Part shown: one piece after another, positions 9,173 to 19,942 of the stretch
Layout of the letters: each line of letters opens with the position of its first letter
Position numbering within the stretch: the stretch's first letter is position 1
Assembly: GCA_029204225.1 (NCBI GenBank)
Contig: CM055103.1
Location: forward strand, 51,614,407-51,641,976
DNA from: Diphasiastrum complanatum
Lineage: Eukaryota > Streptophyta > Lycopodiopsida > Lycopodiales > Lycopodiaceae
DNA: 27,570 nt
Direction: 5' to 3'
Made by a program: the position numbers and the translations under genes
The notes under the pieces: generated by a model
Told to the model about the DNA's origin: nothing
What the model saw: the letters and a program-made list of their open reading frames with translations, nothing else
Database searches by the model: none

Positions 9173-10349
9173 TGTTGGATTATTCTCATTCATAGTAATC
9201 GAGTAATCGTTCAAGTCCTCATCCATTGTTTATCCAGTTCAGCAAATCTTCTCATGTTTTCTCAGTCTACAAAATTACAAGTGTCTGCAAAAATACACAG
9301 AGTTCGGCAACAATGTCGGGTTTTTTCTCACTCTAGAGAACCTGACAATTTTACCATTTAGCCACAGTCAACCGACACTATGAAAAATACAAATAAAAGT
9401 TACAGTGTCAGCTTTTTTGCTTTTTTGCTTTTCAAGTTTTCTCTCACTTTGGCTTTTTTTGCAAAATGACAAATGCCCTAAAAGTCAAGAAAATGATTTT
9501 AGAAAAAGACTGTCACGTTTTTCGCATTTTTTGTTTGTGGCAATTTACGTTAATTTCTACAGAGTGACAGATATATTCATTTATGTAGACAAACTATTTA
9601 TGGCAATTTTGTCGTCGCTTATTAGTAATCAATTTTTGAAAAGGAACTAGATGAATGCCAGCGAGCTCCAGCCAACTGGCAATCGCATTTGATGACCTAA
9701 CTACTTGGTATAAATCAGTTGTTCATACATCTCATTATATGCAAATAACGAAGTGAAGTCATATGTTGTGAATCGTGAAGGAGTTGAGTGTTATTACAAG
9801 ATGATGCTTTCTGCACTCTTATCAAGCAGATCGTTCACAACCAGAAAGTATTGTAGTCAGCTCTCTACCAAGCTTTCAAGCTTGAACTCTCGTGAGCATT
9901 CTAGCTCAGTCTTTTAGAGATTTATTTTAGAGTTGCTATTGCGCTACTGCTTATCAGTAGAGTCGCTTATTTTGGACTTATTCTCAGTTACTCAGAGATA
10001 GCTTTAGAGTGCGTGGTTTCTATCCGCTATTGTCTTGCAATCATTAGTATCCGATCTTATTTTTCTGAATCAATTCTATTTTCTTATTGCATTCAGTATG
10101 TGTCAGAATGCATGCATCTTTGTATTGCTTTTGTAACTGATAAAAATTGTCTCAAAATTTAATACTTTATATTTGGCTACGTAATCACTTAATATCTAGC
10201 GATTTCAAAGTTAGTTGCTAAAGATTGAACGTGATTATCATCACTACTGCTTTGTTCAATTTTTGATAGGCATAGTCATGTATTGGAAGTAGAAATTTTC
10301 TCAATTATCTTATCCATCCTATTTTTTTTGAAATCTTATTTTTTCCACA
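9173..10349 (+). repeat. Probable 3' LTR of relic D
   Basis: Starts TGTTGGATTATTC after the polypurine tract. The end is placed at CCACA (10349) because CACTA-type coding homology starts a few bases later and TGTTGG...CCACA is an imperfect inverted end. Length would be about 1.18 kb. A TATAAAT lies at 9709-9715. The 5' LTR is not in the window, so the right boundary is an estimate. Confidence 0.55.
9709..9715 (+). promoter_or_regulatory. TATA-like motif in LTR of relic D
   Basis: TATAAAT about 535 bp into the LTR, a plausible Copia promoter position. No other promoter evidence. Confidence 0.35.
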
Positions 10350-10354
10350 CTTGA

Positions 10355-10540
10355 GACAAAACAGGAGAGGGAACAGGACATTGACTCACCATTTGCATGA
10401 GAATGATGAGCCATTAGAACAATTACCTTCTCGATGCACATGTGAATGGATCTATGATACTCTCAAAAAAGCAACGAAAAATGGTGAACATGTGACAAAA
10501 CAAGAGTGGCAATTTGCTCGCAATTGTTCATGGTAGGTAA
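10355..10540 (+). pseudogene. CACTA TNP2-type gene, exon fragment (copy 1)
   Basis: A 60-residue segment with NDEPLEQLPSRC, EWIYDTLKKATKNGE and WQFARNCSW. It aligns along its length with copy 2 at about 18090-18230 (NDEPLEPLPSKC, EWVFDTMLKASKNGE, LEFARRCGW). In copy 2 this block lies between the TNP2 transposase and the DUF4216-like part, just before an intron. Here it is followed by GTAAGT (10537-10542), also a donor. It is the left piece of a copy broken by insertion of element G. Its upstream part is missing, replaced by the LTR of relic D. Confidence 0.8.
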
Positions 10541-10667
10541 GTAATGTTTTAATTTGAAGAGGGTAATATAAATTTGTTTATTCTATTTTCTTGTAGTTCA
10601 AAATCCTAAACCCTAAAATGCTCAAGATATGTTGTGCTAAATTTTGAAGATATGTTGTGCTAGTACA

Positions 10668-10672
10668 AAACA
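10668..10672. repeat. Target-site duplication of element G, left copy (AAACA)
   Basis: Directly before TGTGAAGG. The same AAACA occurs at 13179-13183 after the right LTR. Confidence 0.92.
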
Positions 10673-11324
10673 TGTGAAGGATTTCAGATCATTCAAGATC
10701 CAATCCATGTCCCTGATCTTTGGTTACAATAAGGAGCAAACCAACAATCTTGCCAATGTAGAAAAATCAGCATCTACATACAAAATGAGATGCAAACTCT
10801 AAGAGAACTTGATCAAACATGAACCAAAACATAAAATATGTGTTCTGTCCATACAATTTCAGTACCCTACTGTATTTCAACGTGTGAAACCGAAAATAGC
10901 AATAAATGAGCATTCTACACACAAGATTGCAAGATAAACCAAGACAGTGCACCAATGAGTAGTAGAACCCAAAGAGAACCATGTATAGTGATGAAATGAG
11001 AGAGACAAGAGAGAAGATGTGTCTCTCCATGAGTTACATCCTTTTATAGAGTTTTCAAACCCTATTTAGCCACTTGGCTTTCCCTCCAAAATGTAAACCC
11101 TACTATTTCTGGGTCTAGATTCAATGTACCTAAAGTTCAAATTTAAATCTCTCTCAAACTCGACTACCAACTTCCCCACACTTTCAAAAAGTATTTATTG
11201 AATGTATTTTAAACTAATAAAACCTCAAAAAGGTTATCTCTAAGTCTAAAATGAGTTTTGGCCTCTTATTGACAATCAACCAGAATATGACTAAACTAGA
11301 CTAAACTAGTTGAAATCTCTCACA
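10673..11324 (-). repeat. 3' LTR of element G
   Basis: 652 bp, TGTGAAGG...CTCTCACA on the plus strand. It pairs with 12539-13178, with scattered substitutions and small indels. Variant palindrome TTCAACGTGTGAA lies at 10876-10888, and TATA-like CTATAAAAG on the minus strand at 11041-11049. Confidence 0.93.
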
Positions 11325-11940
11325 CTCCCTCTTCAAGTAGTTTTGGCATAGTTTTGACAATAGAACTTTGATCCAACTTTAGAATTATCTCCATCCTAAT
11401 TATAGATCTCCTTTCTAAGGTTCTAAAGTATCTTTCATGCAAAGTCTTTTGAATAGCAAAACTTTGAACAAGATTAGCATGATCATCCAACAAGCCATTA
11501 AGTATAATTTGAACAAGTTCTACCTCCTTAATGCTTTCATCAATACATGCTAACTCATCATTAAATGCTTTAACCCTCAAAAACAAAAGCATGAGTACTC
11601 TCTTCCTTCTTTTGAAAATTTTGCCTCCTAAGAGTAAGCACTCTTGATGTAGACTTGGATTCATAAGCTTCCCAAGCCTCCAAAGATGATGTGCACTTAC
11701 CAACTTCCTTGAGAAGCTCATTGGTAACATTCATCTTAATCATGTGTAGAGCTTTCTTTGCTCTCTTGTAATACCTCACTTGATCTTGAGGTGCTTGAGG
11801 CCTCTCCTCCACACCTACAACAATCTCCATCAACTCATTCATCTCCAATAAGGACTCCATCCTCACCTTCCAAGTAGAAATAGTTGATTGAGGTAAGCCT
11901 ATCATTGCTCTCCAACATAAAGCCTCCACTTGTAACCATG
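11320..11940 (-). pseudogene. Broken gag fused to C-like 3' tail (element G)
   Basis: Begins at ATG 11940 with the same opening as Gag of A and C (GGFMLESNDRL). A frameshift follows near 11875, then a long matching stretch (STWKVRMESLLEMNELME to THAFV), a second frameshift near 11580, and LRVKAFNDELACI to HANLVQSFAIQ. Two short in-frame deletions relative to A are visible (after EAWEA, and around RRQ). At about 11450 gag stops matching and continues in frame into RTLERRSIIRMEIILKLDQS and KLLEEGV. That tail matches the last codons of element C (24120-24190). The zinc knuckle and everything in pol are deleted. The stop TGA lies in the LTR, as in A. Confidence 0.88.
11325..11337 (-). other. Polypurine tract of element G
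   Basis: Minus-strand CTTGAAGAGGGAG abutting the LTR start TGTGAGAG. Same tract as in A and C. Confidence 0.9.
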
Positions 11941-12526
11941 TTGAAGTGACCTGATCCTCTCTTTTGACCTGTTCCAATGCACAAAGCACTCTCTTGAATG
12001 TCAAAAAATAAACTCAAGAAGAAATCACAAAGATATGGAACCTCTCAAATCTCTTCTAGCACTTCTAACTAGAAAATCAACACATAGAATAGTGAGATCT
12101 TGATCAACCTATGATCTATCCTCAATCTAATGATTCTTTCCACTTGCTGAGATTGAAACCACACTCAAATGAAGTTCAGTAACCTCACAAACTAGAGATC
12201 CAATCAAAATTAGTGTTTGACAAAATCACAAAAAATTGAATATCTCAAATTCTACATGCAATTTCTAAAAACTTGATATATCTTCTTGTATACTCCAATG
12301 AGACCTTCCTAATGCACAAAAATCATCTAGTTATAGTAAACCAAGTGAAATCAAAATTGATCAAGTATATAACCCTATATTGAGTTTTGACCTACAAAAG
12401 ATCAATTCTACATATGCCGCAAATGCTGATTTTTGAGTAGAAATCAATCTAGCATGTTCCAGCATTGGTAACTCCTCCAGATCCTTGCTAAATATGGCTG
12501 ATCCTTTCATAATCTGAAACACAAGA
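11941..12526 (-). other. 5' leader of element G
   Basis: About 590 bp between primer site and gag start with no conserved ORF. Length is comparable to the leader of A. Confidence 0.6.
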
Positions 12527-12538
12527 GCTCTGATACCA
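12527..12538 (-). other. tRNA-iMet primer-binding site of element G
   Basis: Minus-strand TGGTATCAGAGC immediately inside the 5' LTR, as in A and C. Confidence 0.95.
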
Positions 12539-13178
12539 TGTGAAGGATTTCAGATAATTCAAGATCCAATCCATGTCCCTGATCTTTGGTTACAATAAGG
12601 AGCAAACCAACAATCCTGCCAATGTAGAAAAACAGCATCTACATACAAAATGAGATGCAAACTCTAAGAGAACTTGATCAAACATGAACCAAAACATATA
12701 ATATGTTTGCTGTCCATAAAATTTCAGTACCCTAGTGTATTTCACATGTGTGAAACCGAAATAACAATAAAATGAACATTCTACACACAAGAGTGCAAGA
12801 TAGCACCAAGATAGTGCACCAATGAGTAGTAGAACCCAAAGAGAACCATGTATGGATGATGAAATGAGAGAGAGAAGAGAGAAGATGTGTCTCTCCACGA
12901 GTTACATCCTTTTATAGAGTTTTCAAACCCTATTTGGCCACTTGGCTTTCTCTCCAAAATGTAAACCCTACTATTTCTAGATTCAATGTACCCAAAGTTC
13001 AAATTTGAATCTCTCTCAAACTCGACTACCAACTTTCCCACACTTTCAAATCGTGTTTATTGAATGTATTTTAAACTAATATAACTTCAAAAAGGTTATC
13101 TCTATGAGTTTTGGCCTCTTATTGAAAATTAACCAAAAATATGACTAAACTAGACTAAACTAGTTGAAATCTCTCACA
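12539..13178 (-). repeat. 5' LTR of element G
   Basis: 640 bp copy of 10673-11324. Minus-strand TATA-like CTATAAAAG at 12909-12917 and palindrome variant TTCACATGTGTGAA at 12741-12754. Followed by target duplication AAACA (13179-13183). Confidence 0.93.
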
Positions 13179-13183
13179 AAACA

Positions 13184-13440
13184 TACAATGTCATGTGGGC
13201 ATACAGATATCACTTTCGTGTTGAGGGCATTGACACCAAAAGACGCACATTTGATTGCGGCATAATGACAAAACTTTCAATAGGAGAGTCGATCTAGTGC
13301 AAACGACACAAACATCATTTTAGGTGACCTAGACTATGTCAGCACACTTCAACATATTTGTGAGGTCGACTATGGAAGTAAAGAAAAATACTTGATCCTT
13401 GATGTGAAATGGTTCAAAGTTAACTATTGTGGAAATGCAT
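13184..13440 (+). pseudogene. CACTA gene, DUF4216-like fragment (copy 1)
   Basis: Degenerate coding sequence resuming after element G. Pieces in shifting frames read MWAYRYHFRVE, then a segment equivalent to the YVGTLQHIYEVDY motif of copy 2, then LDVKWFK. It aligns at DNA level with 18344-18590 of copy 2. The family domain (DUF4216) usually accompanies TNP2 transposases in plant CACTA elements. Several frameshifts and stops are present. Homology ends abruptly near 13440, so the C-terminal part is absent or too degraded to see. Confidence 0.78.
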
Positions 13441-13725
13441 TGCTCTGTGCACATCATGAATTTCATTTAGATTTATAGATATAATATTGATTGTTGTTTT
13501 GAAATCCGACATTTCTTAGTTGATTATTACGTCAATCCACCTAAATTTGACATTGCAATTTTTGAAAAAAAAAAACATTGCACACATAAAAGCAATGGCA
13601 ATATAGCACGATCATTTGCAATAATAATATTTTTCATAATATGAATTAATGTACTACAAAATTGGTGCTTTAATGTCGCACGAGTCTTTCTAGATCTAAC
13701 ATCAACTAAAACTTATGAACCTAAT
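13441..13725. other. Non-coding spacer, nothing recognised
   Basis: AT-rich DNA between the end of CACTA copy 1 and the stop of the minus-strand gene. Contains an A-run at 13565-13574. I looked for a CACTA terminal repeat here and did not find one. Confidence 0.5.
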
Positions 13726-14710
13726 CTACTCGTCGTTGTCGTGATGTCCAGTCTGCATGAACGCAAGCAAACAATAATATTTAATGCTTGATCGTATTAA
13801 ATTAAATAAAATTGACGTTGAAATACAAACGACATTAGTATAAATACAAAATCTAGTACTTACATTTGGAGGATGACCCTCGCTCTTTAGTTTGTCGACT
13901 AATGCATCATACGATTCCCTGAAGGCAAATTTGTACTCCTCCTTAGTTGGCAGACGTCCATAGTCCGCCAACTATCCATGTATTCAATTGAAGTTGAAAT
14001 TAATTTAGGGCTATGTTGAAGCAGCTAGTCATAATGCATATTAAATAATAAAAGCATATAAAATCCAAGATAAACTATAAGAGTAGTGTAAGTTCACTTA
14101 CCATACTTGCTTGAAATCCCGCCTTTCGCTCGAGCCCAACCTATGATTGCCTATCTCATGCATCCTAGTGGCCCCAGCATCTTTCTAAATCTTGTATTTA
14201 TCTGGTGTTCGTTCATCCGCTTTTACATGGTTCCAATCACTTCTTGAACACCAGGAAGGCTTGGATTGCCCGTCCCTATAAGCTCGTCATGCCATATCAC
14301 GACGATGCCAAATCCATAAGCTCATATGCTTATGAATTTCCTTCTCCTCGAATTTCTCTTCTTGTTGGAATTTGTCACGAAAGGTACCAATAACCTGTCG
14401 TTTATCGGCGGCAGGTTGTTCGGACCATTTACTAAATAATCTGTTTGCCAAAATGACGTTGGCATCAAGAATAGAGTCGGTCCAAAACACATTCCTTTTC
14501 TATTGGCAATTATATTTCCTTGAGGATCCACGTCATAATAAGGATTTGTGGATGACTCTTTAGTGGGGGCGAGAGCCGCAGTCTCTTGTGAGGGACCACC
14601 CTCATTTGGCTAAGCATATTTTGCAGTTGTGTTCTTTACTCGGGAGTTAATGATTCCTATAAATTGTTTACAAAGTCTCCCGAGCTTTCACCACTGCTTG
14701 ACCCCGACAT
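13726..14710 (-). pseudogene. Three-exon transposon accessory-like gene, frame-broken
   Basis: Starts at ATG 14710 (MSGSSSGESSGDF, a serine/glycine-rich start). Exon 1 runs to a GTAAGT donor at 14101. Exon 2 is 13971-13864, from an AG acceptor at 13972-13973 to a GTAAGT donor at 13863, and encodes 36 residues beginning LADYGRLPTKEEYKF. Exon 3 is 13752-13726, ending in DNDE and TAG. Exon 1 has early stops and at least one frame change, with legible pieces such as DVDPQGNIIANRKGM and W-rich KWSEQPAADKRQV. The layout faintly resembles plant transposase family PF03004 (Ptta/En-Spm), whose members accompany CACTA elements. It is either convergent with copy 1 or divergent from copy 2. Family assignment is tentative; the splice sites fit well. 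Confidence 0.5.
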
Positions 14711-15180
14711 GATTACTACATTCATAAACATACAATACATTACAATAAACCCCAATATATTAAATGAAGCAGAAAAGAAAATCAATTACAGAACTTAATG
14801 CATATTGAAGTGAGACTTTCATACCTGTATTAACAAAAAGAGAGAGATATGCATGTAGAGTTCGAACCTGCACCAAGATTGACATAAAATCATGTAAGCG
14901 ACAATGTATAAGAATAAGTATATCTAAAAATTAAAATATTAGAATCATACAATAATTTTATGCTATTTGTGTTTTGTACTTGTGCATATATGCAGTTTAT
15001 CACAATGAGATTAATTACATTCAGATCAGTCTAGCGATGAAGACAGTACTCAAGTTAACAAGGTAGGTAATAAACATGCATGTGTTCTTGTTCATAAAAA
15101 TTTTGTTATTATAATTAAATATTGTGCTAAATGACATGTACTTGATTTTTGTTTTTCGTAGAGAAATTATTTTCAAATAA
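14711..15180. other. AT-rich spacer between divergent genes
   Basis: No convincing coding sequence. It lies between the start of the minus-strand accessory-like gene and the first plus-strand exons of CACTA copy 2, so it could contain a bidirectional promoter. No clear TATA pair is identified. Confidence 0.4.
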
Positions 15181-15512
15181 AATATGGTGCACATGCCTCG
15201 GTGTGATGGACAAAAGATGCGTGAAAGACGCATTGTTGGAAATCATTTGTGGAGGTTTGGACAAAAAAAAGAAGGTCAACCAGCGAATTTGGAAGACGTT
15301 GAGGTTTATTAATTTTATATGATTGTTTTTTATTATAATCTTCGTCAATCTATATATGTCGCTTATGAAATTTGTTTCATGTGTGTAGCCAATACATTGA
15401 ATGTCATTCCACAGAGGTTGATCCATCCATGTTTTAGTTACAATCAACGTCAAGTTTTGATAGACATGAGAAAACAAAGAATGAAACAAATTAAAGAGGC
15501 AAACACAAATTA
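15181..15512 (+). pseudogene. Possible 5' exons upstream of CACTA TNP2 (copy 2)
   Basis: A short open stretch follows a TTTTTCGTAG acceptor-like site (about 15160). It reads MVHMPRCDGQKMRERR and FGQKKEGQPANLEDVE, ending near 15304 at a GTTT. A second stretch begins after GTGTAG (about 15390) and encodes NVIPQRLIHPCF and IDMRKQRMKQIKEANTN, ending TAA. They lie upstream in the same direction as the transposase, but I do not recognise the domain. They may be N-terminal exons of the transposon gene or part of a second protein. Confidence 0.35.
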
Positions 15513-15543
15513 AAAAGAGAATAATCAACTTGATTCTAAGATT

Positions 15544-18232
15544 ATGATGATGAGGGAGCAACACAATGAAGCAATGCACAACATGTTTGAATCTTACTTT
15601 GAAACAAATGAGAATGATGATATGCATGCATCTTCTAATGAAAACGGAGATCACGAACAATTTGAGATGGATGAAGACAAGATTCTATTGCGCAAGGAGG
15701 CAGACACTCCTGTATATCCTGGAGCATCCATTTCGAGACTAGCTGTGTCAATTTGTATTCTAAACCTTCAAGCAACATAGAAATGGAGTGATCATAGCGT
15801 GACATCTTTATTCAGGTGCTTAACGCATAACACAACTATTATACTTTATAGCATATTTATATAAGTTAATTTTTTTTTTCTAACAACTCACATTGCTCTT
15901 TTTTTAGGTTGTTGCATCGAATACTTCCGAAAGAAAATGTGATACCTAAAACAACGAAAAGAAGCACGAAGATGATGACCGTGCTTGGAATGGATTACGA
16001 CACAATACATGCATGTCCAGAAGAACATGTTCCATATAGAGCTGAGCATTCAAAAAAGCTTCAATGTCCAGTGTGTACAAGGGATGACGTACAAGGGGAT
16101 AAAGTGCCACGAAAAGTGTTACGACATTTTCGAATTATTTCACGATTACAACGTTTATTTCGATGTGAATCTTTGGCACAACTAATGGATCGGCATGTCA
16201 AAAATCGATCTACGGATGATGTGATGCGAGTACCAAGTGATTCACTTGCATCCCGAGTTTAAAAACGAACCTCATAATTTGAGATTTGGCCTTGCTATGG
16301 ATGGGCGTAAATCCTTTTAGCATTCAAGGCTCAACTTGGTCCACATGGCCAGTTGTGCTCGTTAATTACAACATACCTCCATGGTTGAGTATTAAAACGG
16401 GGACACTTGTTATTGGCTTTATTGATTCCAGAAAAATACAAGGCCAAGACCATGGATGTGTATCTTGCACCTTTGATCGATGAATTGTGCATTCTTTGGA
16501 ATGGTATCACGCTTACGACATCTCGAGACCTTTACAACAACGAAACTTCATTGTTCATGGAATTCTAATGTGGACGATGCATGACCACCCCGGTTTAAGC
16601 TTATGTTCAAGTATCTATATAATGAATCTAATCCATTTTAGGGTTTGACATTTGAGTAATATTTAACTAAACTTGTGTTTAATTTTGGTTTATGAACTAT
16701 GCAGGTTTAACCACGTCGGGTTACAGTGCATGTTATATTTGTGGACCACTTTTGGAGGCTCGACATAGCACAAATATGTTAAAGAAAAGTGGTGTACAAA
16801 AATCATCGCAAATACTTGCTGCTGCCTGATCATCCTTTTTGAAGGTTGAATAGGTGATTTTTTGGAGGGCGAGGAGATAATCCTTTAACCACACCACCCC
16901 CCCCCACGTATGGGAGTAGCGGAATGGCATGGTGAATTCGGCTTAAACATCACGATGTTAATTCTCCATGAATCCATTGATGGTATGAGACGGTTGTCTA
17001 TTTTTTATAAATTACCTATTGGAGGAATTTATTGATAAACCATCTATTAGATCCTATGCACATATTCAAGAACGTCGGTGAATCCTTATGGAACCACATC
17101 ATTGGCATAAAAGACAACTCCGCAGCTCGTAAAGATCTACAAACGGCCGATGTGAAAAGACCCTATTGGATTCATACACCGAAGTGGAGATGAGATTCTA
17201 CCTAGCGTGCCGTGGATTCTACAAAGAGCAACTCTCATATGTTAAACATGTCAAAAAACAAATGAGAACTCCAACAGGCTATGCACATTCTTTATGCAAG
17301 TCATTTACCAAAGATGGATAAATTAAGTGGATTGAAATCACATGATTGGCATAAGATATTGCAATTCATACTTCCACCTTTCTATTTGAGGTCTCTTCAA
17401 CGATGACGGTACGAAATACGCTTTACAATTTGTCATCGATGATTAGGTTTGTATATTTTTTTAAGCACTTGTATAAATATGTGGTATTTCAATTTTTTTT
17501 TATGTGTTAAACAACCTAATGTACTATCAATCTTGCAGGTGGATTTTCTCAAAAGAAATAAAAAATAGTCAATTGGATTCCATGAAAATCCAAATGATTG
17601 AAATGGTATGTTTGTTGGAAAGAGATTTTTCAACTTCTTTTTTGGATATACAAGTTCATCTTCTAGTGCATTTGGTCGAAGAAGTATCAATTGCATGACC
17701 TGTGCACACGAGATGGATGTTCTACTTTGAGCACTTTATGAAAGTTTTGAAGGGCTTTATGAGACAAAAGGCAAGGCCAGAAGATAGCATTGCAAAAAGT
17801 TGGCTTGTATAGGAATGTTTGTTTTATATCACCGAAATAATCTCACAATTGCATCCTGCAAGTCCAAAGATGTGGTGTGAAGAAGAAGATGAACGTGTTA
17901 AGGGTGAAGTACCACAAGGAAATGGTGTGCAAAAAAGACTTTCACCTCAATTAAAAGATAAAATTGACACATTCATATTATATAATTGTGGACAAATGGA
18001 AAAGTGGATTTCAAGGTATGAAGAAGCCAAAATGGAGAGAAACATAACATTGAAACGAAGAAGAAATATCAATTGAAGAAGAAGAAGGGCGTTGGAGAAC
18101 GACGAACCTTTGGAGCCTTTACCTTCAAAATGCTCTCATGAATGGGTTTTTGATACGATGCTAAAAGCATCCAAAAACGGAGAAGAAGTGACTGAATTAG
18201 AATTGGAATTTGCTCGTAGATGTGGATGGAAG
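15544..18232 (+). pseudogene. CACTA (En/Spm) TNP2-type transposase, degenerate (copy 2)
   Basis: Transposase of a plant CACTA DNA transposon, readable in pieces. An acidic N-terminal part leads into ADTPVYPGASISRL and KWSDHSVTSLF (family PLYPGC and WSxxSF motifs). An apparent intron follows (about 15814-15907). Then come LHRILPKENVIPKT, DYDTIHACPEEHVPYRAE with CPVCTRDD, VLRHFRIISRLQRLF, LRFGLAMDG, NPFSIQGSTWSTWPVVLVNY, MDVYLAPLIDELCILWNG, the block HLLDPMHIFKNVGESLWNHI (about 17045) and KLSGLKSHDWHKILQFILPP (about 17315). A DUF4218-like part is at 17530-18070 (LLERDFSTSFLDIQVHLLVH, RWMFYFEHFMKVLKGFMRQK). Multiple frameshifts and stops make it inactive. It ends at a donor near 18233. Confidence 0.88.
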
Positions 18233-18331
18233 GTTAGTGTAATATTGTTTATGTAAAGTTTTGTTTTTGTACTACTCAATATATGAATAGTATTTCTAAT
18301 TACACACATTTGTTTATTTTTTGTGTTTTAG

Positions 18332-18724
18332 TATACATTATACACTGCCATGTGGGCATATGGACACCATTACCGTGTTGAGAGAGTTGACAACAAGTGA
18401 CGTACATATGAGTGGTATAATGGCCAACTTTCAACAAGAGAGTCGTTCTAGTGCGAGAGACCCTAATGTCATTTCGGGTGACCTAGACTATGTCGGCACA
18501 TTGCAACATATATATGAAGTCGATTACGAGACTAACGGCAAATACTTTATTTTTGACGTAAAATGGTTTAAGGTCATTTATCGTGGAAGCAACGCCATGA
18601 TTAGAAATGATAACTCAAAGTTTTTTCAAATCGACTCAACAAAATGTATATCGATGGACTCTCATGACACTTTAGTTGCCACGACATTGCGAACAAGTGA
18701 GACTCTAAAATTTCAATATCATTA
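18332..18724 (+). pseudogene. DUF4216-like exon of CACTA transposase gene (copy 2)
   Basis: Follows a TTTTAG acceptor at 18331. The early part reads in one frame as TLYTAMWAYGHHYRVERVDN. After a shift the main frame is open to 18725 with SGIMANFQQESRSS, GDLDYVGTLQHIYEVDY, FDVKWFK and a C-terminal VATTLRTSE. The YxGxLxxIxELDY-then-KCxWF pattern is that of DUF4216, which typically follows TNP2 in plant CACTA proteins. Copy 1 has the same block at 13184-13440. An intron probably separates it from the acidic exon at 18794. Confidence 0.78.
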
Positions 18725-18793
18725 ATATTCACAATCCAATTATTTATGTATCAATCTTATAATACTAACTTAATTTTTTTAATTCTTTGGCAG

Positions 18794-19231
18794 ATTATAT
18801 TCCATCCAGATCGAATAGACCCAAGATGGTGGTATGTGATCCAACTTAATGCAAGAAAATGACACGTGTTTGAAGGAAAATATATTGTTGAACTAGATAC
18901 ACACGACAAACCATCACCCAATTTTGGCGACGTTTTGGAAGAACCTGAACCACTCATCCAAACTCGAAATGATGTCGAAATGATGGGAGAAGAAAGTACA
19001 AATGAAAATGATGAGATTCCTACGATCGTACAAGACCAAATTGGGCGTAATTTGAGGCCCCCGCGTTTGGATGAGATAGAATTAGAAGAAGAGGAGATTC
19101 AATATGAGGGTAACTCACATCATGAACGAGACACAATCGGAAATTTACGATTATACCTAGACCTAGATTCAGATGAGTGTCAAGACTTGTGTGATGACAA
19201 AAATGATGTAAATGATGAGAATGATCTATGA
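18794..19231 (+). pseudogene. Acidic C-terminal exon of CACTA transposase gene (copy 2)
   Basis: After an acceptor (TTTGGCAG, about 18793) the sequence reads IIFHPDRIDPRWWYVIQLNA. This fits the QVFYV...WxVV end of the DUF4216 part. A stop follows, then an open stretch from 18866 of 121 residues dominated by D, E and N, ending at TGA/ATGA near 19231. Such acidic tails are common in CACTA TNP2 proteins. Element C lies 66 bp further on, so the 3' end of the transposon is displaced to 24865 and beyond. Confidence 0.65.
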
Positions 19232-19292
19232 TTATCTATCATTCTTTTTTTATATTCATCGCAATATTTTTTTATGTATATTGTTATAGATA

Positions 19293-19297
19293 GTATG
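19293..19297. repeat. Target-site duplication of element C, left copy (GTATG)
   Basis: Immediately before TGTGAAAATTG. GTATG recurs at 24865-24869 after the right LTR. Confidence 0.95.
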
Positions 19298-19942
19298 TGT
19301 GAAAATTGTCAACATTTCCTTGTCTAGTTTTAGGCCAAAATTGCTAAAAATGGCACATAGTTTAGGATCTGACTTTTCACGTGTGAAACAGGTCTAGATA
19401 TTTTTAGTAAGTGTATTTTTTCAGTATGAAGAAGTGTCAAACTTCAAGACCTTCGAAATGAGTCCATTTTCATGTATTTTGGACATATATGCCAATTTTA
19501 CCTATATAGGGCATATTTTAGGTAAGGAGGGTCTAGAGAGAGGAGAGAGAGTCATCTCTCTCAGCTATATATAGCAGGTAGGCCGTGGAGAAACAGGTTG
19601 GAGCAGATCCATTGTATTCATTTGCTTAATGAGAGATTTTTCTATTGGGTTCTCCTTCCATTGTTGGCATTGTGTAGTGATTGAGTTCAAGCTTTGTGTG
19701 TATGATCTTAGGTGCTTTCCAAAAGTGGTAGGCTGATGTATTATGGACTGTATAATGCTATTTTGGGCCGCACTTGATGTTTATGGAAGTTTCCATTTGT
19801 GATAAATGCTTTTTGATCAAGTTCTTTGCATTCTAGGTAGCATAGAATGTGTTGCCAATTCCTAGCTTATGTAGTTTGGAGTGCAAGCATTCAAGCCAAT
19901 GATCTTGGAGTTTAGATCCACTTAGGATCTGTATTTTTCACA
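19298..19942 (+). repeat. 5' LTR of element C
   Basis: 645 bp, TGTGAAAATTG...TTTTTCACA. It pairs with 24220-24864, differing at 19374-19385 (AC missing from the palindrome) and at an AG-repeat near 19535. Confidence 0.96.
19566..19573 (+). promoter_or_regulatory. Probable TATA box of element C
   Basis: TATATATA in CAGCTATATATAGCAGG of the 5' LTR. It corresponds in position and flanks (GC...TATA...GC) to the TATA of element A. Confidence 0.65.

Larger units (their letters stand above)
10673..13178 (-). mobile_element. Non-autonomous Copia element G (2,506 bp)
   Basis: Minus-strand LTR element with LTRs of 652 and 640 bp, a tRNA-iMet primer site, a polypurine tract and intact AAACA target duplications. 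The internal region (1.2 kb) holds only a leader, a broken gag and a short 3' coding tail. The tail resembles the 3' end of element C rather than the RNase H of A. All of pol is missing. The LTRs differ at many sites, so G is older than A and C. It is inserted in the spacer or intron between two exon blocks of CACTA copy 1. It must have moved using enzymes from another element. Confidence 0.95.

Noticed and set aside
10600-10620. Telomere-like AAACCCTAAA motif
   Set aside because: A single telo-box-like match, too short to indicate an interstitial telomere.
13441-13725. CACTA terminal inverted repeat near TACTACAAA (about 13650)
   Set aside because: Lacks the CACTA end and no inverted partner was found near 24870-25100.
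15127-15660. 177-residue minus-strand open frame
   Set aside because: Antisense to the plus-strand 5' exons of CACTA copy 2; residue content (F, L, I, H) reflects AT-rich antisense and matches no family.
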